A stretch of DNA of 64,000 bases from Halieaceae bacterium (lineage in GTDB: Bacteria > Pseudomonadota > Gammaproteobacteria > Pseudomonadales > Halieaceae), in contig CACNSR010000010.1 in the NCBI GenBank assembly GCA_902623175.1, positions 1 through 64,000 on the forward strand. Reading direction: 5' to 3'. Position 1 is the stretch's first letter. The number at the start of each line of letters is the position of its first letter. The notes under the pieces were generated by a model that was not told the origin of the DNA, searched no databases, and saw only the letters and a list, made by a program, of their open reading frames with translations. Positions 35,532 to 45,149 of this stretch are shown here, piece after piece. The position numbers and the translations under genes were made by a program.

Positions 35532-35900
35532 TTAGCGCACAGAGGCGAGCGATTGGTATGCACTCACCCCCATGCCTTTGCGTGCTGTTGCGACTCCACC
35601 AGGGTTCTCTAGTTGCTGAACTAACCAGTCGGTAATCCCAATTCCCTGAGATTTAGCCAGTGAAGACGAGAGTTCAGCATCAAACATCTCCTCATAGCTA
35701 TCGCCAGCACTTGACTCCCATAGCCCACTTTTTAAGCCCTCGCTTGCATCGCGCATGGACTTCAGCATCATTTGAATGAAGAAAGCTTCAAACTGCTGAC
35801 CAGCTTCTCGCGCTGCCGAAATTTGGTCTTTCTCCGCTCTCGCTCGCAACTTTGCGAGGCCTTGAAAGTCGCTGTAGCTTGAAACCACATTGTCCATCAA
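35532..35900 (-). CDS. flgJ: Rod-binding protein, FlgJ N-terminal domain only
   Basis: 122 residues with the rod-binding core 'AAREAGQQFEAFFIQMMLKS', 'GDSYEEMFDAELSSSLAKSQ' and 'GIGITDWLVQQL'. The peptidoglycan hydrolase domain found at the C-terminus of enterobacterial and many other gammaproteobacterial FlgJ proteins is absent, so a separate lytic enzyme must open the wall. None is seen in the window. Overlaps flgI by 4 nt. Confidence 0.9.
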   Translation of the reverse strand: MMDNVVSSYSDFQGLAKLRARAEKDQISAAREAGQQFEAFFIQMMLKSMRDASEGLKSGLWESSAGDSYEEMFDAELSSSLAKSQGIGITDWLVQQLENPGGVATARKGMGVSAYQSLASVR

Positions 35901-37057
35901 ATCACCACCAACTCAGCCTTCAGGCTACCGGCACTCTTGAGTGCCTCTAAAATAGCAATGAGTGATGTTGTCGAGGCGCCGCTTTGATTAATGGCATCGA
36001 CTATATCCCTGAGATCAACAGTCTCGTTAATTAGACCGGCGCCCAAAGTATCTTCAGACACCTCTATTGAAGAATTAGCGACATCACTAGTCTCGGCACC
36101 TTCGCCGCTGAATGGGCCTGGCTGCGATACCTCATTCAACGTGGAAACGCTGACGTTCACAGTACCGTGGGACACCGCGGCTGCGGAAATCTTTACTTGT
36201 TGATTAATGACTACCGTCCCGGTCCTTGAGTTGATCACCACCTTGGCCGCGGGAATACCAGGTTCCACGTCCAGATTCTCGATCATGCCGACAAAACTTA
36301 CCCTCTCCGAGAGCCCAACAGGCGCGCGGACCGCGAGGGAAACTCCGTCCATCGCAAAAGCAGTGCCTGCACCAAAAACCTCATTTATCTTCTCGGTGAT
36401 GGCTGCCGTGGTGGAGAAATCGTTGCTATTGACGTTAAAAATTAGACGATCACTCTTATCAAAGGAGTTATCCACCTGGCGCTCAACTGTAGCGCCGTCG
36501 GGAATGCGCCCCGAGGTCGGAATACCAATCTGTATGCTGGTGCCATTTTGCTCTTCCATGACACCAGTCACAGTCAATGGGCCCTGAGCCACCGCATAGG
36601 TCTGACCGTCAATGCCACGCAGCTCTGTCATCACCAGATTACCGCCGCGCAGACTGGTAGCCGTACCCAGCGCCGCCACATTCACATCTACTACCTGACC
36701 TGGCTTGGCGAAGGGCGGCAAAGTGGCTGTGACCATGACAGCTGCGACGTTATCAACCTGAATCGGTCGGCCTCGGGATTGCTGCAAATCATAATCATCG
36801 TAGGGGTTGGTTGTAACGCCTAGACTCTCAAGAATCGCTTTCAGGCTCTGCCCTGTGAAGGTCGGGTCCTTGCCATCACCGGTGCCGGCGAGACCCACGA
36901 CCAAGCCGTAGCCCACCAACTGGTTACCGCGCACGCCGCCGACATTGGTCAGATCCTTAACCCTGTCTGCCTGAGCCGTGTTCGCCACCAGCGACATGAT
37001 GAAGGCGCTGACCCAGAGAATAATGTGGTTGTGCATTTTCATACGCAGGCGCCCCAT
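35897..37057 (-). CDS. flgI: Flagellar P-ring protein
   Basis: About 386 residues; forms the periplasmic P-ring. A signal peptide ('HNHIILWVSAFIMSLVANTA') is followed by 'DRVKDLTNVGGVRGNQLVGY', 'GLVVGLAGTGD', 'SLKAILESLGV' and the C-terminal 'TSLIAILEALKSAGSLKAEL'. The ATG at 37057 directly follows the flgH stop; an ATG at 37042 is an equally good start. Confidence 0.93.
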   Translation of the reverse strand: MGRLRMKMHNHIILWVSAFIMSLVANTAQADRVKDLTNVGGVRGNQLVGYGLVVGLAGTGDGKDPTFTGQSLKAILESLGVTTNPYDDYDLQQSRGRPIQVDNVAAVMVTATLPPFAKPGQVVDVNVAALGTATSLRGGNLVMTELRGIDGQTYAVAQGPLTVTGVMEEQNGTSIQIGIPTSGRIPDGATVERQVDNSFDKSDRLIFNVNSNDFSTTAAITEKINEVFGAGTAFAMDGVSLAVRAPVGLSERVSFVGMIENLDVEPGIPAAKVVINSRTGTVVINQQVKISAAAVSHGTVNVSVSTLNEVSQPGPFSGEGAETSDVANSSIEVSEDTLGAGLINETVDLRDIVDAINQSGASTTSLIAILEALKSAGSLKAELVVI

Positions 37058-37741
37058 TTACAGTGGCCAGTACTTAAACAGCAACTGGGTAATCCATCCC
37101 GGCTGAGTTGATTCAGCTAAGTTGCCGGTTCCCCGGTATGAGATTTGTGCCTGAGCCATACGCATTGACGACACCGTGTTGTCTGGCTGAACATCCCGCG
37201 CACGAACAACTCCTCGTATCTGTATAAATTCTGCACCCTCGGTGAGCGAAAGCTGCTTTCGACCCTCAACAATAAGATTTCCGTTGGGTAATACCTCAGA
37301 AACCATGGCGGTAATAACGCCAGAAAGCGCATTCGCTTGAGCAGCCGAACCGATACCCTCTGAACCAATCTCTGCTTCGTTCAGGTCAATATCACCGCGG
37401 ACATCTCCCCAGAAACCGTTGGGAGACAACAAAGAGTTGGTCCAGCTGCTAGATAGCGCGTCATTCGTTGCAACACGCTCAGTAATCAGCGAAGTGTTTC
37501 TCGATGCTTGTGTGGATTCATTTAGGACAACTGTGATGATGTCGCCCACACGCCACTGCCGTTGTCCCTGAAATAGAGACATATGCATGCTGTTACCCAA
37601 GATCGAGCCAGTGGGTAACGCATCAGCGGCAGGCTCAAGCGGCCTGATCGGCGCAAAGTCACTGTTAACCTCCAACGGTGGCTTTGAGGCGCAGGCTGCG
37701 AGACCAAAAACCGCAAGCAAAAAAGCAATTGTGCGCATCAT
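37058..37741 (-). CDS. flgH: Flagellar L-ring lipoprotein
   Basis: 227 residues. Lipoprotein signal with lipobox L-A-A-C in 'AVFGLAACASKPP'. Family core: 'WRVGDIITVVLNESTQASRN', 'NGNLIVEGRKQLSLTEG' and 'IRGVVRARDVQPDNTV'. Forms the outer-membrane ring together with the P-ring. Confidence 0.93.
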   Translation of the reverse strand: MMRTIAFLLAVFGLAACASKPPLEVNSDFAPIRPLEPAADALPTGSILGNSMHMSLFQGQRQWRVGDIITVVLNESTQASRNTSLITERVATNDALSSSWTNSLLSPNGFWGDVRGDIDLNEAEIGSEGIGSAAQANALSGVITAMVSEVLPNGNLIVEGRKQLSLTEGAEFIQIRGVVRARDVQPDNTVSSMRMAQAQISYRGTGNLAESTQPGWITQLLFKYWPL

Positions 37742-37753
37742 CGAATCAGCTCA

Positions 37754-38539
37754 TTAAAGATTTTGGTTCAGGAACCGCAACATGCCATCCGCCGCGGAAA
37801 TCGCTTTCGAGTTCACTTCATAGGCCCGCTGGGTTTCAATCATGCTGACCATCTCTGCCACCACATTGACATTCGAAGCCTCTAGCGAGCCCTGCGCCAA
37901 TTCTCCAAAACCAGCCAACCCTGGCGTACCGACCTCTACAGGGCCACTAGCAGTGGTCTCACGGTAGAGATTGCGACCAATTGGTTGTAAGCCGGCTTCG
38001 TTAATAAAGCGTGAAACCTGAATTGTGCCGATCTGACTGCTACCCCCACCACCGGCTAGCTCGACGCTTACTGTGCCGTCGCGACCGATAGTTATGGCCG
38101 CGGCATTGTTAGGAATGTTCACAGCAGGGACTAGTTGTTGACCATTAGCTGTCACTAGCTGACCTTGATCGTTGAGTTTGAAAGAACCATCACGGGTGTA
38201 GGCAAAGGTGCCGTCTGCCTGAAGGATCTGAAACAAACCCCGGCCAAGAATCGCCACATCAAGTGCATTCTCCGTGGACATCATATTGCCCTGCTCGTGC
38301 AATTTTTCAGTAGCGATGATTCTGGAGCCGGTGCCCATCATTAACCCAGTGGGCGCGATAGTCTGAGCATCCGCAGAAGCACCAGGCTGTCTAATGTTTT
38401 GATATAGGAGATCCTCAAACACTGCTCGATCGCGTTTAAAGGCAACGGTGTTGACATTTGCCAAATTGTTGGCAATGACCGTCATGCGCTTTTGCATTGC
38501 GGTCAAACCTGTTTTCGCTACCCAAACTGATGCATCCAT
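37754..38539 (-). CDS. flgG: Distal rod protein
   Basis: 261 residues, the usual length. 'VAKTGLTAMQKRMTVIANNL' and 'ANVNTVAFKRDRAVF' at the N-terminus; 'QGSLEASNVNVVAEMVSMIE' and 'TQRAYEVNSKAISAADGML' at the C-terminus. Forms the distal rod; 18 nt after flgF. Confidence 0.95.
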   Translation of the reverse strand: MDASVWVAKTGLTAMQKRMTVIANNLANVNTVAFKRDRAVFEDLLYQNIRQPGASADAQTIAPTGLMMGTGSRIIATEKLHEQGNMMSTENALDVAILGRGLFQILQADGTFAYTRDGSFKLNDQGQLVTANGQQLVPAVNIPNNAAAITIGRDGTVSVELAGGGGSSQIGTIQVSRFINEAGLQPIGRNLYRETTASGPVEVGTPGLAGFGELAQGSLEASNVNVVAEMVSMIETQRAYEVNSKAISAADGMLRFLNQNL

Positions 38540-38557
38540 CTGTCTTTCTCCTTACGA

Positions 38558-39322
38558 CTACGCGTACCGCATCATGGTGGTACCGGAGTCATCTAATTCC
38601 TTCATTTCACTGATCATTTTGATCTTGATTTCAAACGACCGAGACATGTCCATGAATCCCACAAGCTGCTCAGCCACATTTATGGACGATCCCTCAAGCG
38701 ACCCAGGCTGCACCTCGGGAACCGAGGGCCCACCCTGAAAGTCGCCTCCCTTACCACGTTGGGCAAGTGGTTCGTAAAGACCATCTGTGCGACGCACCAT
38801 GCGAATTCCTGTCGCATCACGCAGGAAAAGGTTCCCAACAATAGTCGGTGGCGCATCCGGCTGAACAGGATCTGTAGCGGTGACCGTGCCATCGTTAGTG
38901 ATCGCCAGCTCGACGCCAACCGGCACGGTAATTGGCCCTCCACCATCGCCGAGCACAGTGTGACCGTTAGCCGTTGACAGCAAGCCCGACTGATCGACCA
39001 AGAGGTCACCTCTGCGGGTAAAAGCCACCTGCCCATTGGGAGCCTGTGCGCCAAGCAGCGTTCCACCTTTTAAGTAGATGTCTAGTTTGCGTCCCGTAGT
39101 AATTAACGGGCCTTGGTCAATGACCAGCTCATCATTGGATCGATTCATTGGCACGAATCGCGTGTTTAAGCCCGGACCCGCCACTTGCGACGTTTCCGTT
39201 GCAAACTGAATCGACTGCTTGAACCCCACCGTAGAGGCATTCGCCAAGGCATTCGCGTATTTCAGCTTCATATGATCGAGCTGCTTCAGGGACGCCATCG
39301 CGGTAAAAACTAAACGATCCAT
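38558..39322 (-). CDS. flgF: Proximal rod protein FlgF
   Basis: 254 residues. Rod protein family ends 'MKLKYANALANASTVGFKQS' and 'LEGSSINVAEQLVGFMDMSR'. Identified as FlgF by its position between flgE and flgG and by its more divergent sequence. Confidence 0.92.
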   Translation of the reverse strand: MDRLVFTAMASLKQLDHMKLKYANALANASTVGFKQSIQFATETSQVAGPGLNTRFVPMNRSNDELVIDQGPLITTGRKLDIYLKGGTLLGAQAPNGQVAFTRRGDLLVDQSGLLSTANGHTVLGDGGGPITVPVGVELAITNDGTVTATDPVQPDAPPTIVGNLFLRDATGIRMVRRTDGLYEPLAQRGKGGDFQGGPSVPEVQPGSLEGSSINVAEQLVGFMDMSRSFEIKIKMISEMKELDDSGTTMMRYA

Positions 39323-39342
39323 TTTTATTCAGTCCTTAAGAA

Positions 39343-42300
39343 TTAACCGCGCATCTGGATGATGGTTTGCGTCAAGGTCGAACTAGTTTCAATCGCTTTC
39401 GCGTTGGCTTGGAAGTTTCGCTGGGCGGTGATCAGTGCCACCAGCTCGGCTGTCAGATCAACGTTAGAGCGTTCCGTAGCGCCAGCACGGATGGTTCCAA
39501 AACCAGCGGCGCCTGGTTCACCAAGCTTCGCATCGCCTGATTGAGATGTGGCAGTAAAACCGCTATTTCCAACCTGCCTCAACCCCTTGGGAGTCGCGAA
39601 GTTCGCGAGAATGATCTTCCCGAGTGACTTCTGAGAGCCGTTTGAGTAACTCGCTACCACCAGTCCGTCCTCTCCAATATTCACACCAACCAGATCGCCT
39701 TCCGGCGCACCGTTTTGTGACTGGTTAAGTACTGCAAAGGGGCTGTTAAACTGAGTGCTGCCCTCATATGCAACGTTAATATCGTTACCGATAATGGTTG
39801 CAGACTCGAGTACCGATACTCCGATTGGTGACACCAACGTACCACTGGTGTCAAAAGTCAGTTCTCCACGATCCAGAAAGATAGGGCTCCAGTTCGGAAT
39901 ATCGTTTTCATCGAAGGTTGCCTTATCCGTTGTTTCTAGGTATTTGCCGTTTCTGTCCTGGTAGACATACAGTGGTGTGGACGCACCCTGAGTATCAGGC
40001 TTCAGCGTAATGTAGGTAGAAGTGGTACCAAACGCTGGGTCGACGTCCTCAAGACCAAAGTCAGCGGAGCCAGCAACCTGAAGAAATGAATCATCCGTTG
40101 CCGTCGATCCTGTAAATCTCAGAGAACTGGTTGTCGCATCAAATTCAACTTTTACACCAGACACCTGATTGCCTAACTTATCCGCCATGAGGTTAATTTT
40201 GGTTTGGAGCTCTTTTACGAAATCGCCGATTGAGTACTGCTGCGGGGTCAACGAAATTTGAGCAGAAATATTGTCCACGATTACAGTGATTGACTGATTG
40301 GCGGCCGTCACCTCGAACGGTTTTGTTGCATCAATACCCATCTGGTTACCAACAACAACGGCTGGGGTGGAACTCTGTCCACGAACCGCCGGTCGGTTTG
40401 CAACCGCGGAAAGTGCCTGTGCAACTTGCCGAGTATTTTCAGATTCAGGTGTGCCAGCGGTGACGTCCAACCCGAAAAGTCTTTTACCGACGGCGTTAGA
40501 TGTCGCGGCATTTCCATTTGTATCCGTAGTCGCAACGTTCCGTATCGCGATACTGGATCCGTCACCTGTAGTGCCGGATGACATAACAAAAGAACCGTCA
40601 ACAAAGGAGACTGTAACCCCGTAACGCTGGTTTCGTGTCTCCTGCATCAAGTCACCAGCCGGCAACATGGACTTGGTCAGTACCACAGCATTATCGCCGT
40701 CAGCAGACACAAGCTGAGCTTGAGTGCTTACTGCCGTTATTGCCGTGGCCCTGGCTTGCCTATCTGAAAATGCTGAGCTTGCGGCAAGGTTGTGGGCGCC
40801 AAACAGCTCACCTGTAATAGCCGTATCTGAAGTCAAGTGAATAGAATCGTCACCCGTCTGCGTTATACGCATCGCTTGACGGGCAAAGTCATACTCAAAC
40901 TTGAGGTCGTCGAAGGTTCTCGTAGTATCAGCGCCACTGATAACGTTCCCTGCGTCGCCGGCACCGACTGGATGATCCGAAGCCCCAACTCCGCCGCCAT
41001 CCATGTCATAGTTTCCAGCGAAATATTTGTTCATGGCGAACGCAAGCTCCTCAGGGGAGATCATGGTGCCGTTGGTTAATACAACGTCCCCAGCCTTTTG
41101 AGCAGCGATCAGAACGTCGGCTATCGGAACCCGCAGCTCACTTTGATTCGCTTCTCCGAGGTCTCGAGTGATATCAAGAGTGACAGCGGGTGATTTGGCT
41201 GCACCGTAGAGTTGCGCATCACTAGTACCGCCACCAGTGGCCGCGGTTAGATAGCCGGAAACGTCAAACTTTTTCCCGTCACCGAAGCGCTCCTGAATAA
41301 CTTTCGTCAACTCTGTCGCTATTTCTTGACCAGACAACTGATTAGTGCCGGCTTTATCAACCAGGTGCTCTAAGCCTATTGATGTAAACGCTGATCCATC
41401 CACGCTTATCTGAAATAGATTGCGTAAATTTGTTCGTGTGAAACTTGACAAATCCAAGCCATTAGATCCGCCAGCCAAAGAGAGTGCAGAAACATCGGTC
41501 GCATCTCCAGCTCTCAGTGTAAGGGCAGCTGGAGTTGACTTGACAGGATCTGACAGCATGTCAAAAGAGAATTTGCGGTAGTACGTACCCTGGGTTACCA
41601 AGAACTCCGAACTATTTGCTGCTGTCTTCTGCAGAAATTCTAATTCGGATTTTGTTTTTATCTCTCCGTACTTGTTAACGAAGAAAACGTCGCCACCGGT
41701 ATCCGACGCCTGAATTAATCCCGGAGTGATGAGTTCCCCATCAATATATACATGGGTCTGCCATTTGTTCAGCGGATCTTCCGAAGTTGCCGCCTGTGTT
41801 TTTACGTAGTAAACGGTTGCGAGATGCTGAGAACCAGAAGCCCCGAATACCGTCAGAGACGTCGTTCTGTGGTAGGTCTCTGGTTTATTTGGGTTGAACT
41901 CAAGAAGGATCGGTTCGACGTTAGACGGCAAGTTAAGGCCCAGCTCCACCTCGGTTGTAGCTCTGAATTCCGAAACTGTTTGGCGCGGAATAGCCAGAGC
42001 GCTCGGGGGTTGGCTGAAGTCTGCCTTATTTGTCGAATCGACTGGCAGTGACAACAATGCCTGCCCGGCCGAATTCACCATCTGATTCTGCTCATTGAGC
42101 ATAAATTGACCGTTGCGTGTAAAGGTCCGGCTGCCATCCGATGATTGCAGGGGGAAGAAACCGTCGCCCGTGATCGCCAAGTCGAGAGAATTAGCAGAGA
42201 ACTGAACGAATCCCTGGCTGAATTCCTGGGCGACCTCCTTGAGTGCGACACCCTGACCAACCACGGCCGCTGCTCGTTGCAATGGCGACGTTGCAAATAT

Positions 42301-42423
42301 GTCACCAAAACTTGCGGTAGACCGTTTAAAGCCGGCAGTAGCCGCGTTAGCGATGTTGTTGGACGTGACTGCCAGCTCGGTAGTGGCTGCGTTTAGTCCT
42401 GTGAGAGAAGTGTAAAACGACAT
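39343..42423 (-). CDS. flgE: Flagellar hook protein, very large
   Basis: 1026 residues against ~400 in E. coli. Normal ends: 'SLTGLNAATTELAVTSNNIA', 'NAATAGFKRSTASFGDIF' and 'RSNVDLTAELVALITAQRNF', 'QANAKAIETSSTLTQTII'. The middle is expanded by roughly 600 residues, Ser/Thr/Ala/Asp-rich, probably as outer domains of the hook. No internal stop. Lies 18 nt after flgD in the operon. Confidence 0.93.
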   Translation of the reverse strand: MSFYTSLTGLNAATTELAVTSNNIANAATAGFKRSTASFGDIFATSPLQRAAAVVGQGVALKEVAQEFSQGFVQFSANSLDLAITGDGFFPLQSSDGSRTFTRNGQFMLNEQNQMVNSAGQALLSLPVDSTNKADFSQPPSALAIPRQTVSEFRATTEVELGLNLPSNVEPILLEFNPNKPETYHRTTSLTVFGASGSQHLATVYYVKTQAATSEDPLNKWQTHVYIDGELITPGLIQASDTGGDVFFVNKYGEIKTKSELEFLQKTAANSSEFLVTQGTYYRKFSFDMLSDPVKSTPAALTLRAGDATDVSALSLAGGSNGLDLSSFTRTNLRNLFQISVDGSAFTSIGLEHLVDKAGTNQLSGQEIATELTKVIQERFGDGKKFDVSGYLTAATGGGTSDAQLYGAAKSPAVTLDITRDLGEANQSELRVPIADVLIAAQKAGDVVLTNGTMISPEELAFAMNKYFAGNYDMDGGGVGASDHPVGAGDAGNVISGADTTRTFDDLKFEYDFARQAMRITQTGDDSIHLTSDTAITGELFGAHNLAASSAFSDRQARATAITAVSTQAQLVSADGDNAVVLTKSMLPAGDLMQETRNQRYGVTVSFVDGSFVMSSGTTGDGSSIAIRNVATTDTNGNAATSNAVGKRLFGLDVTAGTPESENTRQVAQALSAVANRPAVRGQSSTPAVVVGNQMGIDATKPFEVTAANQSITVIVDNISAQISLTPQQYSIGDFVKELQTKINLMADKLGNQVSGVKVEFDATTSSLRFTGSTATDDSFLQVAGSADFGLEDVDPAFGTTSTYITLKPDTQGASTPLYVYQDRNGKYLETTDKATFDENDIPNWSPIFLDRGELTFDTSGTLVSPIGVSVLESATIIGNDINVAYEGSTQFNSPFAVLNQSQNGAPEGDLVGVNIGEDGLVVASYSNGSQKSLGKIILANFATPKGLRQVGNSGFTATSQSGDAKLGEPGAAGFGTIRAGATERSNVDLTAELVALITAQRNFQANAKAIETSSTLTQTIIQMRG

Positions 42424-42441
42424 GTTTCAGCTCCTGCTAGT

Positions 42442-43128
42442 TTATTCTGCGATTGTTTGAATTTCGGCTAAGGACACCGTGTCACCACCCAGGAGTTGAA
42501 GGTCAAGTTGTTGACCTGCTGGGTTCCAAGAGACGCTACTTACAGTCTCTAAAATCGACACGGGGGCTATTTGCATTCGGCCATCTTTGATGGCGCTTGC
42601 AGTAATTTGGTATGTATCAACGGGTAGTTGATTGCCGTCCGAGTCCTGACCGGACCAAGCGAAGCGATGTTCGCCAGGTTCCAGCTCTCCGACGTTCTGC
42701 CTGAACACCAACTCACTGTTTTGGTTATAGACACTCATTGTTAGCATGTCCGCACCATCCTGCACGCTGACAAGCGTTTCAGTAGGTCGGCTACCACCTC
42801 CCTGACCGAATCCACCAGCTACGGCGACGCGCTTTCCGACGAGAGTTGATCCAGTGAGCAATGACTGCTCACGAAGATTCCCTACCAGCCGCTCTAAAGA
42901 CGCCTGCATGCCTTTAATGCCCTCAACTGACGAGAACTGTGCCAGCTGAGCAACAAACGCCTCATTCTCCATCGGATCTAAGGGGTTCTGATTTTTGAGT
43001 TGCGCGGTAAACAACTGCAAAAACGCGTCGCGCCCCAGCATGTCGCCGTCCTCTCCATCCTTATAGATGGCATTGGCTTGCTGAGTCTGGTACTGCTCAG
43101 TGGTCAAGATAGAATCAATGGCTGACAA
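42442..43128 (-). CDS. flgD: Hook assembly scaffold protein
   Basis: 228 residues. Caps the growing hook. Signature 'DAFLQLFTAQLKNQNPLDPM' and 'ENEAFVAQLAQFSSVEGI' in the first third. The C-terminal FlgD Ig-like/tudor part carries 'LEPGEHRFAWSGQDSDGNQL'. In the flgBCDEFG operon. Confidence 0.93.
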   Translation of the reverse strand: MSAIDSILTTEQYQTQQANAIYKDGEDGDMLGRDAFLQLFTAQLKNQNPLDPMENEAFVAQLAQFSSVEGIKGMQASLERLVGNLREQSLLTGSTLVGKRVAVAGGFGQGGGSRPTETLVSVQDGADMLTMSVYNQNSELVFRQNVGELEPGEHRFAWSGQDSDGNQLPVDTYQITASAIKDGRMQIAPVSILETVSSVSWNPAGQQLDLQLLGGDTVSLAEIQTIAE

Positions 43129-43159
43129 GACTTTCTCTCCTAGTGCTCAGTTTCAGAAG

Positions 43160-43585
43160 TCACGACTTCATTACTTCCAGCGTGCGCATCATCATTTGCT
43201 TCGCTGCGTTTATGACTTCGATATTGTTTCGATAGGATCTAGCAGCGGCGGTCATCTCGACCATCTCTGACACCTCGTTGACGTTGCTCTGATAAATGTA
43301 TCCGTTAGCATCCGCGGAGGGGTTGCCTGGATCGTATGACCTGGGGGGAGGGGTAGGGTCGTCCGCTATGTTTACAACCTGCAGGGAGCCAGCGTAGCGA
43401 GTCTGGTCTCCGACAGTCTGATCTTCTAGTAAAGTTCTAAACACGGCTCGCTTGGCCTTATACGCAGCCTCCTCGGTCGCTGCAGTGTTCGCCGCGTTAG
43501 CGAGGTTCGACGCCGTTGTGTTCATGCGTACTAGTTGCGCTGCCAGAGCGCTCCCCGCAATTCCAAAAACTTTATCCATAGACAT
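43160..43585 (-). CDS. flgC: Proximal rod protein FlgC
   Basis: 141 residues. 'MDKVFGIAGSALAAQLVRMN' and 'TTASNLANAANTAATEEAAY' at the N-terminus; 'GYIYQSNVNEVSEMVEMTAA' and 'ARSYRNNIEVINAAKQMMM' at the C-terminus. Lies 3 nt after flgB. Confidence 0.94.
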   Translation of the reverse strand: MSMDKVFGIAGSALAAQLVRMNTTASNLANAANTAATEEAAYKAKRAVFRTLLEDQTVGDQTRYAGSLQVVNIADDPTPPPRSYDPGNPSADANGYIYQSNVNEVSEMVEMTAAARSYRNNIEVINAAKQMMMRTLEVMKS

Positions 43586-43588
43586 CGC

Positions 43589-43966
43589 TTACTCTCCTTT
43601 CAATGCGCGCTTGTAGCTGGACACGCGGCCCTGAAGAAAATCAAGAGTTGCCTGGTACTCCACAGAGGCTTTACCGAATTTGGCTTGCTCAAGCCCTATC
43701 TCGACAGTGTTGCCATCTACGGCCGTGTTATAAGGGACGGAGAACACCTCTCCGTTGTCCGAGTGGCCAGGTCCATTACGGTGAGACGCGTGTGTTGTGA
43801 GAAGACCGGCCGTCTCTAATCTCCAGCCGAGCACGGTACGAAAATCTATATCTTTGGCTTTGAACCCAGGGGTATCGGCGTTTGCAATATTGGTGGATAG
43901 CACTTCCATTCTGCGCGCCTTGAGCTGCAGAGCCTCACTGTGAATGCCATATAGTTTGTCCAACAT
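43589..43966 (-). CDS. flgB: Proximal rod protein FlgB
   Basis: 125 residues. 'EALQLKARRMEVLSTNIANA' and 'DTPGFKAKDIDF' are diagnostic; the C-terminus 'YQATLDFLQGRVSSYKRALK' is also typical. First gene of the rod-hook operon, with a sigma54 promoter about 40 nt upstream. Confidence 0.94.
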   Translation of the reverse strand: MLDKLYGIHSEALQLKARRMEVLSTNIANADTPGFKAKDIDFRTVLGWRLETAGLLTTHASHRNGPGHSDNGEVFSVPYNTAVDGNTVEIGLEQAKFGKASVEYQATLDFLQGRVSSYKRALKGE

Positions 43967-44005
43967 GTCTGCTTACCGAGAGTTGTGACTATTCACTTTG
44001 TGACT

Positions 44006-44021
44006 TGCAGAATCTGTGCCA
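44006..44021 (-). promoter_or_regulatory. Sigma54 promoter of the flgB operon
   Basis: Minus strand TGGCACAGATTCTGCA: a full -24 TGGCAC, -12 TGC, and exactly 10 nt between GG and GC. Distance to the flgB start is about 40 nt. Confidence 0.82.
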
Positions 44022-44087
44022 AAAACTTTATGTATCTGTTTTTGCTGATTTTTATGTAATTTTAGTCGTGTGAGAGAGGGTTTTCTG

Positions 44088-45140
44088 ATGAAAAGCGGCA
44101 AAAGCATGCCGGTGGTTGAGTCCGAGCTTATTAGTCATACTCGCCCAGTGAACTGGAGTCGCAACATATCAACTAATGCCTCTGCATCTGCCCCGGCAAT
44201 CGAATGGTGCCGATGGTATTGGCGCGACCGAAGCCGCGGGTGGTTAGCATTAGCTGCGCTCGGTAGCTTCCTCATGATCCCTCTCGGATACGCCAGCACA
44301 GATCAGACCATAATTAAGGAAAATGCCACTAGGCAGATACAGGAAGCCGCTGCGCAAGCTTTTCATACCGATCCTGGCAACGTAGAGGTCAGACTGGCCG
44401 ACAAGCGCCTAGTGCTCCCAAATTGTGGCCAACCATTTGACGTACGCTTTCCCTTCAGCGACCGTGCCACCGTGCAGCTTGATTGCGTAAATCCCAAGTG
44501 GCGGGGATTCATTCAAATCCGGCTGAAAGAGGGCGTAACCGCCTTTCGCTACAACCTACCGTTAAATAAGGGGGCAATGCTCAAGCGTAGCCATGTAACT
44601 CGCCATCCGGTGGCGCCCGACGACAGCATTTCCAATCGCATCGTAGTTCTGGAAGACGTACTCGATCTCACCTTGCGAGAGGGGGTACAGGCCGGAGACA
44701 TTTTATTGGAGAGTCATTTCATAGCATCGCCACTCTCTGGCTATAAGGCTCCTGCGGCGAAAGATGTGGGCGCTTGGGTGGCAACGCAAATTATCCCTAG
44801 AGGGAATAGGTTAGATGAAAATACATTCTCCTGGGAAATTATTGAGGGCAGAGCGCCCACGGATCTCATTCATTCCGGGGTAGATTTCGCTATGTTGGAG
44901 GCGCTTCGTGACATTATGCCGGGTGACAAATTGCGGCGATCTGCGGTTAAAATGGCGCCAGCAGTTCATAAAAACGAGGAAGTTCAAGTATTTATCATCC
45001 GTGGCGCACTGAGGGTGACTAATCTGGTACGCATCAGTCGTGACGCCACTATTGGAGAATCGATTGACGTGGTCAATGTTGAATCAGGCAGGCCTCTAAA
45101 GGCCAGAGTGACGGGAATTGGCCAAGTAGAAATTTTATGA
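44088..45140 (+). CDS. flgA: Flagellar P-ring assembly chaperone with long N-terminal extension
   Basis: About 350 residues (usual 220-240). Helps build the FlgI ring in the periplasm. The hydrophobic signal segment 'GWLALAALGSFLMIPLGYA' starts only about 50 residues in; the earlier part is polar and unlike a signal peptide. SAF-type region 'QAGDILLESHFIASPLSGYK' and the C-terminal 'IMPGDKLRRSAVKMAP', 'ATIGESIDVVNVESGRPLKA' and 'RVTGIGQVEIL' are typical of FlgA. The ORF's GTG at 44070 is less likely than the ATG at 44088, which has GAGAGGG upstream. Divergent from flgB. Confidence 0.85.
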   Translation: MKSGKSMPVVESELISHTRPVNWSRNISTNASASAPAIEWCRWYWRDRSRGWLALAALGSFLMIPLGYASTDQTIIKENATRQIQEAAAQAFHTDPGNVEVRLADKRLVLPNCGQPFDVRFPFSDRATVQLDCVNPKWRGFIQIRLKEGVTAFRYNLPLNKGAMLKRSHVTRHPVAPDDSISNRIVVLEDVLDLTLREGVQAGDILLESHFIASPLSGYKAPAAKDVGAWVATQIIPRGNRLDENTFSWEIIEGRAPTDLIHSGVDFAMLEALRDIMPGDKLRRSAVKMAPAVHKNEEVQVFIIRGALRVTNLVRISRDATIGESIDVVNVESGRPLKARVTGIGQVEIL

Positions 45141-45149
45141 ATCGAATGT

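Noticed and set aside
36207-36587. 126-aa plus-strand ORF opposite flgI
   Set aside because: Antisense shadow of a conserved gene.
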